A DNA stretch of 64,000 bases from JBMDXB01 sp048594975 (GTDB taxonomy: Bacteria > Acidobacteriota > Vicinamibacteria > Vicinamibacterales > 2-12-FULL-66-21), in NCBI GenBank assembly GCA_048594975.1, contig JBMDXQ010000144.1, positions 1 through 64,000 on the forward strand, read 5' to 3'. The notes under the pieces were generated by a model that saw only the letters and a list, made by a program, of their open reading frames with translations, had not been told where the DNA came from and made no database searches. This document shows positions 53,665 through 62,813 of this stretch, piece after piece. Positions within the stretch are counted from its first letter, which is position 1. Each line of letters begins with the position of its first letter. The position numbers were made by a program, and so were the translations under genes.

Positions 53665-54566
53665 GCCTGCACACGAGCAGCTCAGACACGGACAAGCGAG
53701 AGGGCACCATCAGGTGGACCACCGCCGACCCGTCCAAGCGGCGAGCTGCCGTTGAGCAACTCGCCACGCTACTACGCAATCTCGCGATGTGGCCGGTTGG
53801 CGAGTTTGCCACGTCGTGGTGGTCGGGCGACTATCGATTGCTCGAACTGACATTCAGACTGACGGCGGACGAAGACGGTATCGTCACGTGCCACTCCACT
53901 CCAGGCGCGGAGTTCATCGACATTGCTGTGGTTGCGAGGGTCAGATCCAAGGGAAGGACCCGTGCGCTGACCGCGTCGGAGCATGCTGCGCTTGCCGGTG
54001 CCGGGTTCGGCGCGTCTTCCGAAGGGGGAGCGGAACTTCTATACCAGGCTCGCTTAAACGATCCCGAGGGTTTGGTCGACCGAATCCTATCCGCTATGTC
54101 GGACGCGTTCAAAATGCCTCGCGGCGCCGTTATCAGATATCGAATTATTGAAGGCTCTCGCCTCGGAGAGATGCCAGTCTTCGAAGACATCAGACCCCAT
54201 GAACTGATGGAGTTGATCAAGGCGGCCGAATTCGACGCGCGCTGGACGGAGAACTCCGGAGAGCCCGTCATCGAGGTCGCAGATGCAGCACCATTTACCA
54301 TACGGTTCCTGGAGCCTCGCGGCGGCGGCTACCTGACGATCCACCTGGAAGCTGAGTTTTCTGGCAACTTTTCTCTCGAATCTGTGAATGAGGTTAACCG
54401 AGATCTGCACTTCGGCACGGCGGCCAAGGAGGAGCACGGGGCCTCGCTACGACATAGAATATGTGTCACTGGGGGAATGAGTCACGCTGCAATCCGCGAT
54501 CGGATCGATGACTGGGTCAGCAGCTGTCGTCGGGCGAAGCTGGCGCTCAAGGACATGAGGAGTTGA
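53661..54566 (+). CDS. Hypothetical protein with C-terminal YbjN-like region
   Basis: 301 residues from ATG 53661, coupled to the preceding gene. The first 150 residues are alpha/beta with RRAAVEQLATLLRNLAMWPV and IDIAVVARVRSKG. The C-terminal 100 residues (TIHLEAEFSGNFSLESVNEV, NRDLHFGTAAKEE, RIDDWVSSCRRAKL) have the strand-then-NxxNR pattern of YbjN/type III chaperone-like folds. There is no membrane segment. It possibly binds the nuclease-like partner encoded before it, in the way an antitoxin or chaperone would; that is inference. Confidence 0.65.
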   Translation: MSLHTSSSDTDKREGTIRWTTADPSKRRAAVEQLATLLRNLAMWPVGEFATSWWSGDYRLLELTFRLTADEDGIVTCHSTPGAEFIDIAVVARVRSKGRTRALTASEHAALAGAGFGASSEGGAELLYQARLNDPEGLVDRILSAMSDAFKMPRGAVIRYRIIEGSRLGEMPVFEDIRPHELMELIKAAEFDARWTENSGEPVIEVADAAPFTIRFLEPRGGGYLTIHLEAEFSGNFSLESVNEVNRDLHFGTAAKEEHGASLRHRICVTGGMSHAAIRDRIDDWVSSCRRAKLALKDMRS

Positions 54567-54665
54567 TCGAGCGATGACTCCGTGAAAGGGCTGGGCTGAA
54601 AGTTGCGCCTCGAAATCCCTCCTCCGATTTCCCGAATGCCGGATGTGAGCCTTCACTGCCGGCGA

Positions 54666-54947
54666 CTACGTCTTCTCGACCGGGTCGAGGAATCCCGCAC
54701 GTTTTGCGGCTTCAAATCCGAAATCGTAGCAATCTGGCGGCTGGAAGAACAGCACACGTGCCGGTTTGGTCGCCTTCGGGTGCCGACGCTCCCACTCCTT
54801 GTCAGCAGAGCACTCGGCCGCGTGCTCAATTTTCCATTTTTCCCATTCGGTGCACTCGCGCCTGTGTGACATCTGCCACCAGCGCCCGTAATTGCGCCTG
54901 CCTCGCTGTGCCAGGAGTTCTTCTCGTGAGACGAACCTGAGAATCAT
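54666..54947 (-). CDS. Small charged hypothetical protein
   Basis: 93 residues from ATG 54947 (GTG 54977 gives 10 more). It includes RRNYGRWWQMSHRRECTEWE, KWKIEHAAECSADKEWER, KATKPARVLFFQPPDCYDFG and AGFLDPVEKT. The strongly biased W/R/E content with four cysteines looks like a real small DNA- or protein-binding product. No family is recognised. Convergent with the YbjN-like gene. Confidence 0.5.
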   Translation of the reverse strand: MILRFVSREELLAQRGRRNYGRWWQMSHRRECTEWEKWKIEHAAECSADKEWERRHPKATKPARVLFFQPPDCYDFGFEAAKRAGFLDPVEKT

Positions 54948-55848
54948 TGGCGTCGTCTGCGACACCGGAAGGACCAAGGCTTACGCCGACTGGTTTGGAC
55001 ATTCGTTTACCCGTGGCCAAAATGGGCCAGGGATCACATCTGGCGCGGGTTGCGCCTGGCACCGTGCCTGTCCAAGGGCCGGTTGCCGTCACCTCGCTTC
55101 GCGACGCGGTGAACTCCGGATGTCTCTACTAGTGTGACGCAGAATCGGCTCAGAGGCAAGTAGCGACGGAGCGGTTGGACGCACCGGTTGGAAAGTGATC
55201 CGCTCTTCGCTCGGGAAGTGATCCACCGGGAGGGAAGAGTCCCAGCCCTTGATGGAAAGCGGCCGAGCGAGCAGAAAGTGCGCTCGGCGGCGGATCTACT
55301 TCATGCCCCAGAGAGTGCCGAAAGCGTCCGAATGGTCATCGGAAATCGGGCGTGACGAGAAAGGACTGTCAACCGGGGAGGCCGACTCGCTTGGCTGAGC
55401 GCAGGAAGGCTGGCCACGTGATCTCGGTTCCCTCGCGTGGTTCAATGTCGAAACGTGTACACCGAGGTTCCTCCTGGCGCAGGAGAATCGAGCTGTGTGC
55501 ATGAACGTATTCGGACTTTCTCACCGCGTTCTTTCCATATCTGGATTACGGAGTCTCCCTCACGCGCCGATCTCCGACCCATCGGATCAAGCTCACGTCA
55601 GAGCTCTTACCGTGCCCTCCGTCTTTCCGCCACTTTCATTCCGGCGGCGGCTGCGCTCGCCTCGTCCGCATGCCTCTCCGATCAAGATCACTGACATTGA
55701 CAATCCAAGTTCTAGAGTCAGCGAAGGTCCCAGGAGCCTGATCGCGCTCGGCGGAGAATCCCTGTCCGCCTGCGAGAAATGGAGGCGTAACAACGACGTG
55801 CCCGTGCGGGGTTGCCCGCCCGCCGGACCTGGATTTTCGACATCCGTG
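54948..55848. other. About 900 bases without a confident gene; short repeats GAAGTGATCC
   Basis: Near 55190-55225 the sequence GGAAAGTGATCC is followed by GGGAAGTGATCC, with further AAAGTGC text after. Such repeats resemble transposase-binding repeats at IS21-type ends, but no transposase is present. An open frame from 55495 runs into the membrane-protein gene, but its first 118 codons are arginine- and proline-rich and not convincing. Confidence 0.35.
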
Positions 55849-56547
55849 ATGGAACTGAGGGTGCGGGCAATACGTTCCGTTGTTGCAGCCCACGACGAGT
55901 GGTGCGATCATCCGGGGAGAAGACCGTGGCTGTGGAGTATCCGTATGGTCGACAAGCTCTCGGGTGCCCGAACGCTCGCCAGAGAAATCGTAGCGCAGAC
56001 GCTACCGGCAGATCGCGAAATGTTTCTCTGCTGGCTGGAGGAACTGAAGGCGCTTCGCGACCGCGACCTCTCGTTCCGCGAGAAGGCTATCGCGGTTGCG
56101 CGTCTGACCCACGATCGGCGCGGGGTGTGGCCCCTGGTGAAGATGACTGCTCGCACCCTGAGGAAGCACGGTTGGACGGATCGTTCGTGGAAGGCGCGTC
56201 TCAGTGTGGGCGCAGTCGCCGCAACTTTGGCGTCTGTCGGAAGCGCAGGCGCAGGAATTGCGGCTCTCGGTGGAGCGATCGGAGTCCCTTTGTGGCTGGT
56301 GTTCGGAGCTGGGGGAATACTCGGCGGCACTCTGATCGACGAACTCCTGAAGGTGTTGCCGCCGCGGGGACCGAAGCACCCGACGGTCGTGGTTACGCCC
56401 GCATTTTTGCAGAAGCAACTGTCCGAACCGCCAGCCGGTGACGCAGAGATGGTAGCAAGCGGTGTGGCGGGAACCGAGCGGAGCCAGAGTGACCGAAAAC
56501 AAATTGACCGGCAGACCTCCCGGTCCGTCGCTGGTTCTTCTCGCTGA
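55849..56547 (+). CDS. Hypothetical protein with two transmembrane segments
   Basis: 232 residues from ATG 55849; an upstream start at 55495 would add a low-quality extension. The N-terminal 120 residues are helical and charged (REMFLCWLEELKALRDRDLS, FREKAIAVARLTHDRRG). Two glycine/alanine-rich hydrophobic segments follow: VGAVAATLASVGSAGAGIAAL and GVPLWLVFGAGGILGGTLI. They resemble a membrane hairpin of the kind seen in pore- or phage-lysis-type effectors. The C-terminal 60 residues are polar. No family is recognised. Confidence 0.6.
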   Translation: MELRVRAIRSVVAAHDEWCDHPGRRPWLWSIRMVDKLSGARTLAREIVAQTLPADREMFLCWLEELKALRDRDLSFREKAIAVARLTHDRRGVWPLVKMTARTLRKHGWTDRSWKARLSVGAVAATLASVGSAGAGIAALGGAIGVPLWLVFGAGGILGGTLIDELLKVLPPRGPKHPTVVVTPAFLQKQLSEPPAGDAEMVASGVAGTERSQSDRKQIDRQTSRSVAGSSR

Positions 56548-56634
56548 GGATCCTGACGAAGAGCTCCGTTGCATCGAAGGGGAGTGTAGACACCTTCAAC
56601 GTCACCACGAGGCATCTGATGCTGGCTTCACCCT

Positions 56635-58002
56635 TCAGCCATGCTTGTGAGAACTACTTGAGTTGAAGGTAGTAGGCCGGCTGGGGATCGATGACGAGAC
56701 ATTCGGACGGGCAAGGTCGGGCCAAGCAAGTCCCGAAGTCTTCAATAGACAGTCCTCCCACCATTCCCACCATTTTCCCTCGAGAATCGTTTCAGCGAGT
56801 GAAGCCACCCGGAGTTGGGCCACGTCCCCATTCTTGAGGGCATCGTCAATCAGGCGCCCGAAGGTATCCCACTCCACCTTTTGACGTGAAGCAGTGAGCT
56901 CATTGCGCAGTCTGTTCCGAGCCAGGTGATCCGCGTTATCTTGGAGGCGCACGAGCGAATCTGACCATTGTGCCTTTTGAGCATGGATTTCCTTGCTGCG
57001 ATCGCGTTCGTACCGCCATTGGTTCGCGGCCTCGACGGCGACATACAGGCGTCCGCGGTCTCGACTTTGCGTCGCATCGTCAATGAGCTGCGCCAAGGCC
57101 GCCCATTCATTGTGGATTTGAGTTCGAGCCTGATTCAGGTGGTCAATAGCCCCTGCAATTGACGTGCGGTTGCCTGCCGAAGTCCTCGTGGTTTCACTTG
57201 AGGACTGACCATAGTCTGCGTGCGTTCGCAACGCCAGCCACCAAATGCCTCGCAGGAGCTCGATCGCCTCTCCTAGGCATCGCCCGTTCGGTTCTTCTCC
57301 GGCTTTCGGTTCGATGCTCCAGACGGGAGTCGTGTCCCACCCGGGCTCTGCGGGTGGGAATAGGAACTCTTCGTCATATGCGAGGAGTTCAGGAACGACA
57401 TTTGATAGTTGCTCGCGGGTCCCGCACAGAGCGATCCGATCAACGATTCGAACAAAGGTCGGATGACCACGTACCAGCCAGAAACCGCTAAACGGCATCG
57501 GCTCGACACCCTCCCATTCTGCCTCACATCGACGAACGAACATGTCTGGAAGCCTCGCAAATTCTCGCCAGCGCCGGCGATGTGACGTTACGGGAGCATC
57601 TAACGGAGTCTGACGGTCAACGGCGCCACAGGCGCGGCACTTCCACCGGGACGAGTCTTGAGAACACACGCACCCGCGGTGACTAACTTCGCCCCGGTCC
57701 TGGGCTGCGTCCGCCCAAGGCGGCGGGTACCCGTACGCGATCGGAACGAGTGCATCCGAGGCCTCACCACATCGAGGGCAGCGATCGGGGAGGTTCCGCC
57801 TGAGCGCTGCCCGTAGACTGGCGGCACCCTCGGCGCACCGACGCCACTGAGCTAGCCATAACCGCGCGAGACGCGTACGGTATGGCTCCGCAAACAGTTC
57901 GATCTCACGCAAGGCGCTCAGCAGAGCCCGGGCGTGTTGGCTACCTCTGATCTCATCTTGCAACGTATTGAACGTCGATTCCGGGGAGGAAGGCTTCCGC
58001 AT
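56635..58002 (-). CDS. Large hypothetical protein with zinc-ribbon motifs
   Basis: 455 residues from ATG 58002. After a helical start, residues 70-130 hold DRCPRCGEA and KCRACGAVD, with a further CVC between them: cysteine pairs for one or two zinc ribbons. The middle has GFWLVRGHPTFVRIVDRIAL. The last 170 residues are mostly helical, likely coiled coil (AAIDHLNQARTQIHNEW-type periodicity, WRYERDRSKEIHAQKAQW). No enzyme motif. Isolated, leftward, convergent with the membrane protein gene. Confidence 0.7.
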   Translation of the reverse strand: MRKPSSPESTFNTLQDEIRGSQHARALLSALREIELFAEPYRTRLARLWLAQWRRCAEGAASLRAALRRNLPDRCPRCGEASDALVPIAYGYPPPWADAAQDRGEVSHRGCVCSQDSSRWKCRACGAVDRQTPLDAPVTSHRRRWREFARLPDMFVRRCEAEWEGVEPMPFSGFWLVRGHPTFVRIVDRIALCGTREQLSNVVPELLAYDEEFLFPPAEPGWDTTPVWSIEPKAGEEPNGRCLGEAIELLRGIWWLALRTHADYGQSSSETTRTSAGNRTSIAGAIDHLNQARTQIHNEWAALAQLIDDATQSRDRGRLYVAVEAANQWRYERDRSKEIHAQKAQWSDSLVRLQDNADHLARNRLRNELTASRQKVEWDTFGRLIDDALKNGDVAQLRVASLAETILEGKWWEWWEDCLLKTSGLAWPDLARPNVSSSIPSRPTTFNSSSSHKHG

Positions 58003-58570
58003 AACGGCCTCAGCACATATGATGAACGAACCGCTCGGTCAATGCCAGATGCGATCTGAAGCGCCGTCCGCAGGTCTCTCGCTGCAACTCCCATGCAATT
58101 CCCCGGTCATGCGTGGCCACCGTGTTTTGTGGTGAGTAACTTCGGCGATCGCTCGCAACCATCCGACATGCGCGCCGGCTCTCGAGCGCCCGTGCCCTTC
58201 ACCATCAGCGGCATGACCATTCTCATTCGAGTTCGCATCAGCTTAGTAGCGCAACGAGTACGCGCATCCCTTCCTCTCAGTCGCTCGCAGAACGCGTTGC
58301 TTGGAGGGCGCGGGCAGGCGTCTCCAGTAGCCGCAGGCGCATCGATTCAGGCGTGTCGTCAACCGCGGCCGCGAACACCAGCGTCGTGCGGCAGGAAGCG
58401 TTCCGGTTCGTCGCCGGTCAGGACGCTTCGAAACTGTTAAACGCCGTCCATTCGGCCGTCGGACCGAGGGCGACTGCTGGCGGAGGCGTTGTTGAAGGGA
58501 CTCCCAGCGCAAAGGCTAGAGTAGGACGTCGAAGTCATCGCGGGGAAATGACAGAGGAAGGGGATGACCG
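58003..58570. other. No confident gene (divergent promoter region)
   Basis: Open frames here lack ribosome sites and protein-like sequence. The stretch separates the leftward zinc-ribbon gene from the rightward deacetylase-like gene and must hold both promoters. The only landmark is a GAGGAAGGGGATG just before the deacetylase start, its ribosome site. Confidence 0.35.
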
Positions 58571-59593
58571 TTGAGCGAAAGGTCTCTGAAGCTGTTCTTC
58601 TCGCCGGCGTACGTCGCCGCACCATGCAACTTCGACACCGTACGCAAAGCGGGCTGGATCGCCGAGTCGCTGCAGCAGCGACCGATCCCAGGTGTGTGTC
58701 TCGAACCGCCGGCGCCGTTGACTGTGGAGGATCTCAGCGAGATTCACGATTCGGTGTACGCGAATGCCCTACGCACCGGGGAACCGCGTGTGCTCGCCGA
58801 ATCTTCGGGGTTGGAGTGGGACTCGGGGCTGTGGACTTCTGTAGCGGCATCGAATGGCGGTATCGTCGCAGCCGCGTTGCACGCGCTGGCAACAGGAAGG
58901 AACTCGGGATCGTTCTCCGCAGGCATTCACCACGCCCGCCGCGACAGGGGGATGGCCTTCTGCTCCCTAAACGGTCTGGCGCTGGCGGCCCGAGCGGCTC
59001 TTCAGGCAGGCGCGAGGCGGATACTGATCGCAGACTTTGACGCACACTGCGGAGGCGGCACCTACAGCCTCGTACGCGACTGGCCCGAGGTGCATCACCT
59101 CGACATCGCGACCAGCGATTTCGACCGCTACGAGCCGAACGGCACGAACGCTACGCTCGACATCGTGACCGATGCAAGTACTTACCTGCCGACGCTCGTC
59201 GCGGCTCGGCTGGCCCCGCTCGATGGCGAGGCGTTCGATCTCGTGCTTCTCGGGGCTGGCGTTGATTGCCACGAGGGCAACGGTGGTCCTTGGGGAATCA
59301 CGTTCGAGTTCCTCGCGCACCGCGAGGCGACGATCTTCTCCTGGGCGGCGGCGCGCCGCGTCCCTGTCGCGTTCTGCTTGCTCGGCGGCTACCGTAGCAC
59401 GGATCTTGAGGAGGAGGCTGTGTCACGGCTCCATCGAGTCGCCATAGCAGCGGCGGCGATCGCGAATCGTGGCGACCTGTTGGACTCGCAGCGGATTATG
59501 GAGCTGGCGTCAACGCAGGACGGCATCGAGGGGTTCTCGTTCGACTCGACAGGGCGCAGGTATGACGCGAAGTCATGGGACGAAAGTCCATGA
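58571..59593 (+). CDS. Histone-deacetylase-family (arginase fold) hydrolase
   Basis: 340 residues from TTG 58571, with GGAAGGGG about 11 bases upstream; no ATG serves. Family landmarks: EIHDSVYANAL (IHD..Y), GIHHARRDRGMAFCSLNGLA (the catalytic HH pair and the FC..N region), IADFDAHCGGGTYSL (Asp and His zinc ligands; the usual second His is Cys), LGAGVDCHEGN (third zinc ligand Asp) and LLGGYRST (loop near the catalytic Tyr). Bacterial members act on acetylated polyamines, acetoin-pathway proteins or lysines. Stop TGA overlaps an ATG that begins a short blocked frame. The next genes deal with ADP-ribose. Confidence 0.85.
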   Translation: MSERSLKLFFSPAYVAAPCNFDTVRKAGWIAESLQQRPIPGVCLEPPAPLTVEDLSEIHDSVYANALRTGEPRVLAESSGLEWDSGLWTSVAASNGGIVAAALHALATGRNSGSFSAGIHHARRDRGMAFCSLNGLALAARAALQAGARRILIADFDAHCGGGTYSLVRDWPEVHHLDIATSDFDRYEPNGTNATLDIVTDASTYLPTLVAARLAPLDGEAFDLVLLGAGVDCHEGNGGPWGITFEFLAHREATIFSWAAARRVPVAFCLLGGYRSTDLEEEAVSRLHRVAIAAAAIANRGDLLDSQRIMELASTQDGIEGFSFDSTGRRYDAKSWDESP

Positions 59594-59682
59594 GCAGACC
59601 TGTCACAGCGTGGCGGTAAGCTCCGAGGTGCTGGAGGCACACGACGCCATCGGTCCCATTCAACGACGACCTCCGCCACTTT

Positions 59683-60003
59683 GTGGACTCGACCTGCTGG
59701 ACGTTCGCAAGAACGTACGCCGCCACGTGGCCGCACGAGTATATGGTCAAGATGCCCGAGAATGCGGCGATGCTCCTCGCGCTGGCGCAGCACATCTTCG
59801 AGCACGGCGTCGAAGGCCGCTTCTACTCGCAGGTCCGCAAGTACCATCACGAGCACGGGAAGGTGTACTGGACGATGGACGACTCGGCCGAGTCCACGAC
59901 GCTCGTCAACCGGTGCAACAAAGACCAGACCTACGAGGCGAGGCTCGCGGCGGGCACGCTGCCTGGACGATCGAGCCGGAATGTGCCGTACCGGCGCGGA
60001 TGA
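59683..60003 (+). CDS. Conserved hypothetical protein, second copy of the PHEY family, possibly 5'-damaged
   Basis: 106 residues from GTG 59683. WTFARTYAATWPHEYMV, HGKVYWTMDD and STTLVNRCNKD match the gene at 44250-44681. The frame stays open further upstream through NDDLRHFVDS, which family members also carry, but it has no usual start codon there. An in-frame ATG at 59590 (ATGA with the deacetylase stop) is cut off by TAA at 59617-59619. Either the GTG is used or a nonsense change removed the original start region. It lies 8 bases before the ADP-ribose hydrolase gene. Confidence 0.7.
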   Translation: MDSTCWTFARTYAATWPHEYMVKMPENAAMLLALAQHIFEHGVEGRFYSQVRKYHHEHGKVYWTMDDSAESTTLVNRCNKDQTYEARLAAGTLPGRSSRNVPYRRG

Positions 60004-60010
60004 TCGACGA

Positions 60011-61813
60011 ATGCACACGGCCACGACGTTGAACCGCTACCACGGCGCGTTGCTGGGGCTTGCCTGTGGCGACGCGCTCGGGACCACGCTCGAATTCCGA
60101 GACCGGGGCACCTTCACGCCCATCGCAGACATGATCGGCGATGGACCATTCGACCTCGAGGCCGGCGAGTGGACCGACGACACGTCGATGGCCATGTGCT
60201 TGGCGGAAAGCCTCATCGAGCGCGGATTCGATCCGCTCGATCAGATGCGACGGTACGTCCGATGGTCGAAGGATGGCTACTGGAGCAGCAACGGGCGCTG
60301 TTTCGACATCGGAGGAACGGTCGCCGTGGCGCTTCATCGATTCCAGGCAACCGGCGACCCGATGGCGGGGATTACCGATACGAGGAATGCCCCGAACGGC
60401 TCGCTGATGCGCCTTGCCCCTGTGCCACTGCGGTACGCCGCGAAGCCGGCCGAAGCCGTGCGGCTCGCCGCTGAGAGCTCGAAGACGACGCACGGCGCCC
60501 GCGAGGCGGTCGATGCGTGCCGGTACTTCGCGGCGCTGCTCGTCGGCGCGTTGGAGGGCCGCGACAAGCGTAAGCTCCTCTCGCCGGCGTACGCGCCCGA
60601 GGGGGTTGACTGGTCCGCCGAACCGCTCGCGCCGGCCATCGCGGCGGTCGCCGCAGGCGGCTTCAAGACGAAGAGTGAAGCCAGATCCGCGCCACCGGGT
60701 ACCGTCGTCCACACGCTCGAAGCCGCGTTGTGGGCCTTCTTCCGCTCGAGCGACTTCCGCGAAGGCGCGCTCCTCGCGGTCAACCTCGGCGAGGACGCTG
60801 ACACGACGGGCGCGGTGTACGGCCAGCTGGCCGGCGCCTACTACGGCGTGGATGCCATCCCAACGGAATGGCGAGAGCGGATCGTCAGACGGGACGAAAT
60901 CCTCCGATTCGCCACGAGGCTCTTCGAGCTGGCCTGGTCGGACCGAGCAACGGGAAAGTCGACGCAGACTGCGGCCACCCGGCACGTGCCGCGCGACGTG
61001 GCGTCGCGGCTGGGCCACGAGACGCTGGGCATCCTCCGCACTGGCCGGTACCGTGCGCCGTCCGGCCGTCAGGTCGACGTGCTGGCAGCGCTCTGCGCTT
61101 CCCGGGACAGCACAACAGAGTACCCGCCGGATCTCGTGCTTCCGGCGCCGGCATCGAGCGGCACCACGACTCGGATCACCGTCGTGAACGGGACCGTACT
61201 CGTCGCCGCTCGGCGCATGGCCGCGGATGGTCCCGTGGCGGCATTGAACTTCGTCTCCCCAATGGTCCCGGGCGGCGGCTTCCTGGTCGGCGCCCGCGCA
61301 CAAGAGGAGTCGATCGCACGGTCCTCGGGCCTGGTCTACACGCTCGAGGGCCGCGCCATGTATGACTTCCACCACGAGCGGTCCGACGCGTTGTACTCCG
61401 ACTACGCGATCTACTCGCCGGACGTCCCGGTGTTCCGGCTCGACGACGGGGAGCTGCTCGACGAGCCGTGGCCGCTGTCGGTCGTGACGTGTGCCGCGGC
61501 AAACGGCGCGATGTTAAGGAGCGAAGCGCCGGAACGGCTCAGGGAGATTCCGGCCGTCATGGCACGCAGGACCGCGCGGGTACTGACCGTCGCAGCGCTC
61601 CACGGGGGGAAGCGATTCATCCTCGGCGCGTGGGGCTGCGGTGCCTTCGGCCTCGACCCGGAGATGATGGCCGCCGTCTTTCGCGACGCGCTTCAGGGGC
61701 CTTTCCGCGGCGTCTTCGACGAGATCGTGTTCGCGATCACCGACTGGTCGGAAGAGCGCCGCTTCATCGGTCCGTTCGAGCGCGCATTCGCGCGCGACCG
61801 GCTCGGCGCCTGA
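60011..61813 (+). CDS. Fusion of ADP-ribosylglycohydrolase and bacterial-type PARG (TIGR02452) domains
   Basis: 600 residues from ATG 60011. The N-terminal half is a DraG/ARH fold: GALLGLACGDALGTTLEF, GEWTDDTSMAMCLAESLIE (metal-binding TDD), CFDIGGTVAVAL, APNGSLMRLAP, and NLGEDADTTGAVYGQLAGAY (metal-binding DAD-T). After a linker near 310 the C-terminal half is PARG-like: LNFVSPMVPGGGFLVGARAQ followed by EESIARSSGLV, giving the GGG-X6-QEE signature, and ILGAWGCGAFGLDP, the macro-like C-terminal motif. Both active sites look intact. It should strip ADP-ribose from proteins or nucleic acids, perhaps countering ADP-ribosylating toxins. Confidence 0.9.
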   Translation: MHTATTLNRYHGALLGLACGDALGTTLEFRDRGTFTPIADMIGDGPFDLEAGEWTDDTSMAMCLAESLIERGFDPLDQMRRYVRWSKDGYWSSNGRCFDIGGTVAVALHRFQATGDPMAGITDTRNAPNGSLMRLAPVPLRYAAKPAEAVRLAAESSKTTHGAREAVDACRYFAALLVGALEGRDKRKLLSPAYAPEGVDWSAEPLAPAIAAVAAGGFKTKSEARSAPPGTVVHTLEAALWAFFRSSDFREGALLAVNLGEDADTTGAVYGQLAGAYYGVDAIPTEWRERIVRRDEILRFATRLFELAWSDRATGKSTQTAATRHVPRDVASRLGHETLGILRTGRYRAPSGRQVDVLAALCASRDSTTEYPPDLVLPAPASSGTTTRITVVNGTVLVAARRMAADGPVAALNFVSPMVPGGGFLVGARAQEESIARSSGLVYTLEGRAMYDFHHERSDALYSDYAIYSPDVPVFRLDDGELLDEPWPLSVVTCAAANGAMLRSEAPERLREIPAVMARRTARVLTVAALHGGKRFILGAWGCGAFGLDPEMMAAVFRDALQGPFRGVFDEIVFAITDWSEERRFIGPFERAFARDRLGA

Positions 61814-62195
61814 CGGCCGCCGCCCCGTCGCAGATCGATGAGGGCATCCCCGTGCCGGTCCGGTGAATGTCGAAGCCGGCGCCACCGTCTCACGGAGGGA
61901 CGGCCGTCCTCCGAGCCCGAGGACGATCCGTCGTGCCGTCCGCAGATTCGCAGGAGAAATCGTGTCCGCCCCGTGGCACGGCTTCTGCTGGAGACACGAC
62001 GACATCCGGAGCGACCCGCCGATCACCGGTGGGTCCGGCAACCTGGGACGGACAACCCAAGGTGCCTGCTTCCTCCCGGAAGCGATGCGGCCTCACCGCT
62101 GGTGAGGCAAAGAAGTGTCCGGCGCAGCCGGCGCTGCGCACTCTGGGTGTCATCGTCCGCCGGCGGCCTCCGGGCAGGCGGCTACAGGAGTGAAG
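61814..62195. other. Intergenic stretch without a confident gene
   Basis: Rightward frames across it are arginine- and proline-rich and show no family. GGCTACAGGAGTGAAG just before 62196 is the ribosome site of the next gene. No clear hairpin or promoter is seen. Confidence 0.35.
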
Positions 62196-62813
62196 ATGAC
62201 ATCCACGACGTTCACCTGGAAGCAGTTGATCCCGTTCGCATGGCTCGGCGACACGATCGCCGGGTGGTTCTCGCGGCTGGCTTTGCGAGTGATGCGCAGC
62301 CGCGGCGACGCTGGCGGGCGCTCGACGCACACCTGCACGGCGCCGGCGCAGAGCGAGAGTTCGCAGGACGAGAAGGACTCGCTCGCGCAGGTCATCGCTC
62401 ACCTCGAGTACCTCGGCTACGAAGTGGACCCGCCTGAGCCGGACGGCTGGAGCTTCGCGCGCCACCCGCTGCGCTACGACTTCCACCTGCGCACCGTCCC
62501 GTCGGGCATTCGGCTGCACTGCGCCGTGCAGACGGATGTCGCGGAGGGGAAGTCGCGGGCGGAGTGGCTCGACTACCTGAACACATCAAACGCGCGGAGC
62601 CGGATCACGCACTTCTCGCTGTTCGAAGATCGCTATGGAATGTACGGCGTCAGGATGTCCGCGTTCGCCAGCGGCTCCTACAGCCGACGGACCTTCGCGA
62701 TCGTGATGGACATGTGGCACGACGACGTGGACAGGATCCGCCGAAAGCCGGACTTCCTTCCTACGACATCGGCGACCGCTGGCCAGGAGACGCCGGCCGT
62801 CACCGTTCATTGA
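62196..62813 (+). CDS. Hypothetical protein, YbjN-like fold resemblance
   Basis: 205 residues from ATG 62196, with AGGAG 6 bases upstream. The first 65 residues are poorly conserved in character, with a possible amphipathic helix (FAWLGDTIAGWFSRLALRVM). The core, QVIAHLEYLGYEVDPPEPDG, GIRLHCAVQTDVAEG and WLDYLNTSNARSRITHFSLF, has the strand and NxxN pattern of YbjN/chaperone-like proteins. A second such region occurs in the gene at 53661. The last 7 bases overlap the convergent helicase gene. Confidence 0.65.
   Translation: MTSTTFTWKQLIPFAWLGDTIAGWFSRLALRVMRSRGDAGGRSTHTCTAPAQSESSQDEKDSLAQVIAHLEYLGYEVDPPEPDGWSFARHPLRYDFHLRTVPSGIRLHCAVQTDVAEGKSRAEWLDYLNTSNARSRITHFSLFEDRYGMYGVRMSAFASGSYSRRTFAIVMDMWHDDVDRIRRKPDFLPTTSATAGQETPAVTVH

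Noticed and set aside
55190..55225. IS21-type element end
   Set aside because: The GAAGTGATCC repeats are suggestive, but no transposase, matching second end or target duplication is found.
59906..61375. Leftward open frame of 489 codons over the ARH-PARG gene
   Set aside because: The sense strand carries two complete enzyme domains; the antisense frame has no recognisable protein character.
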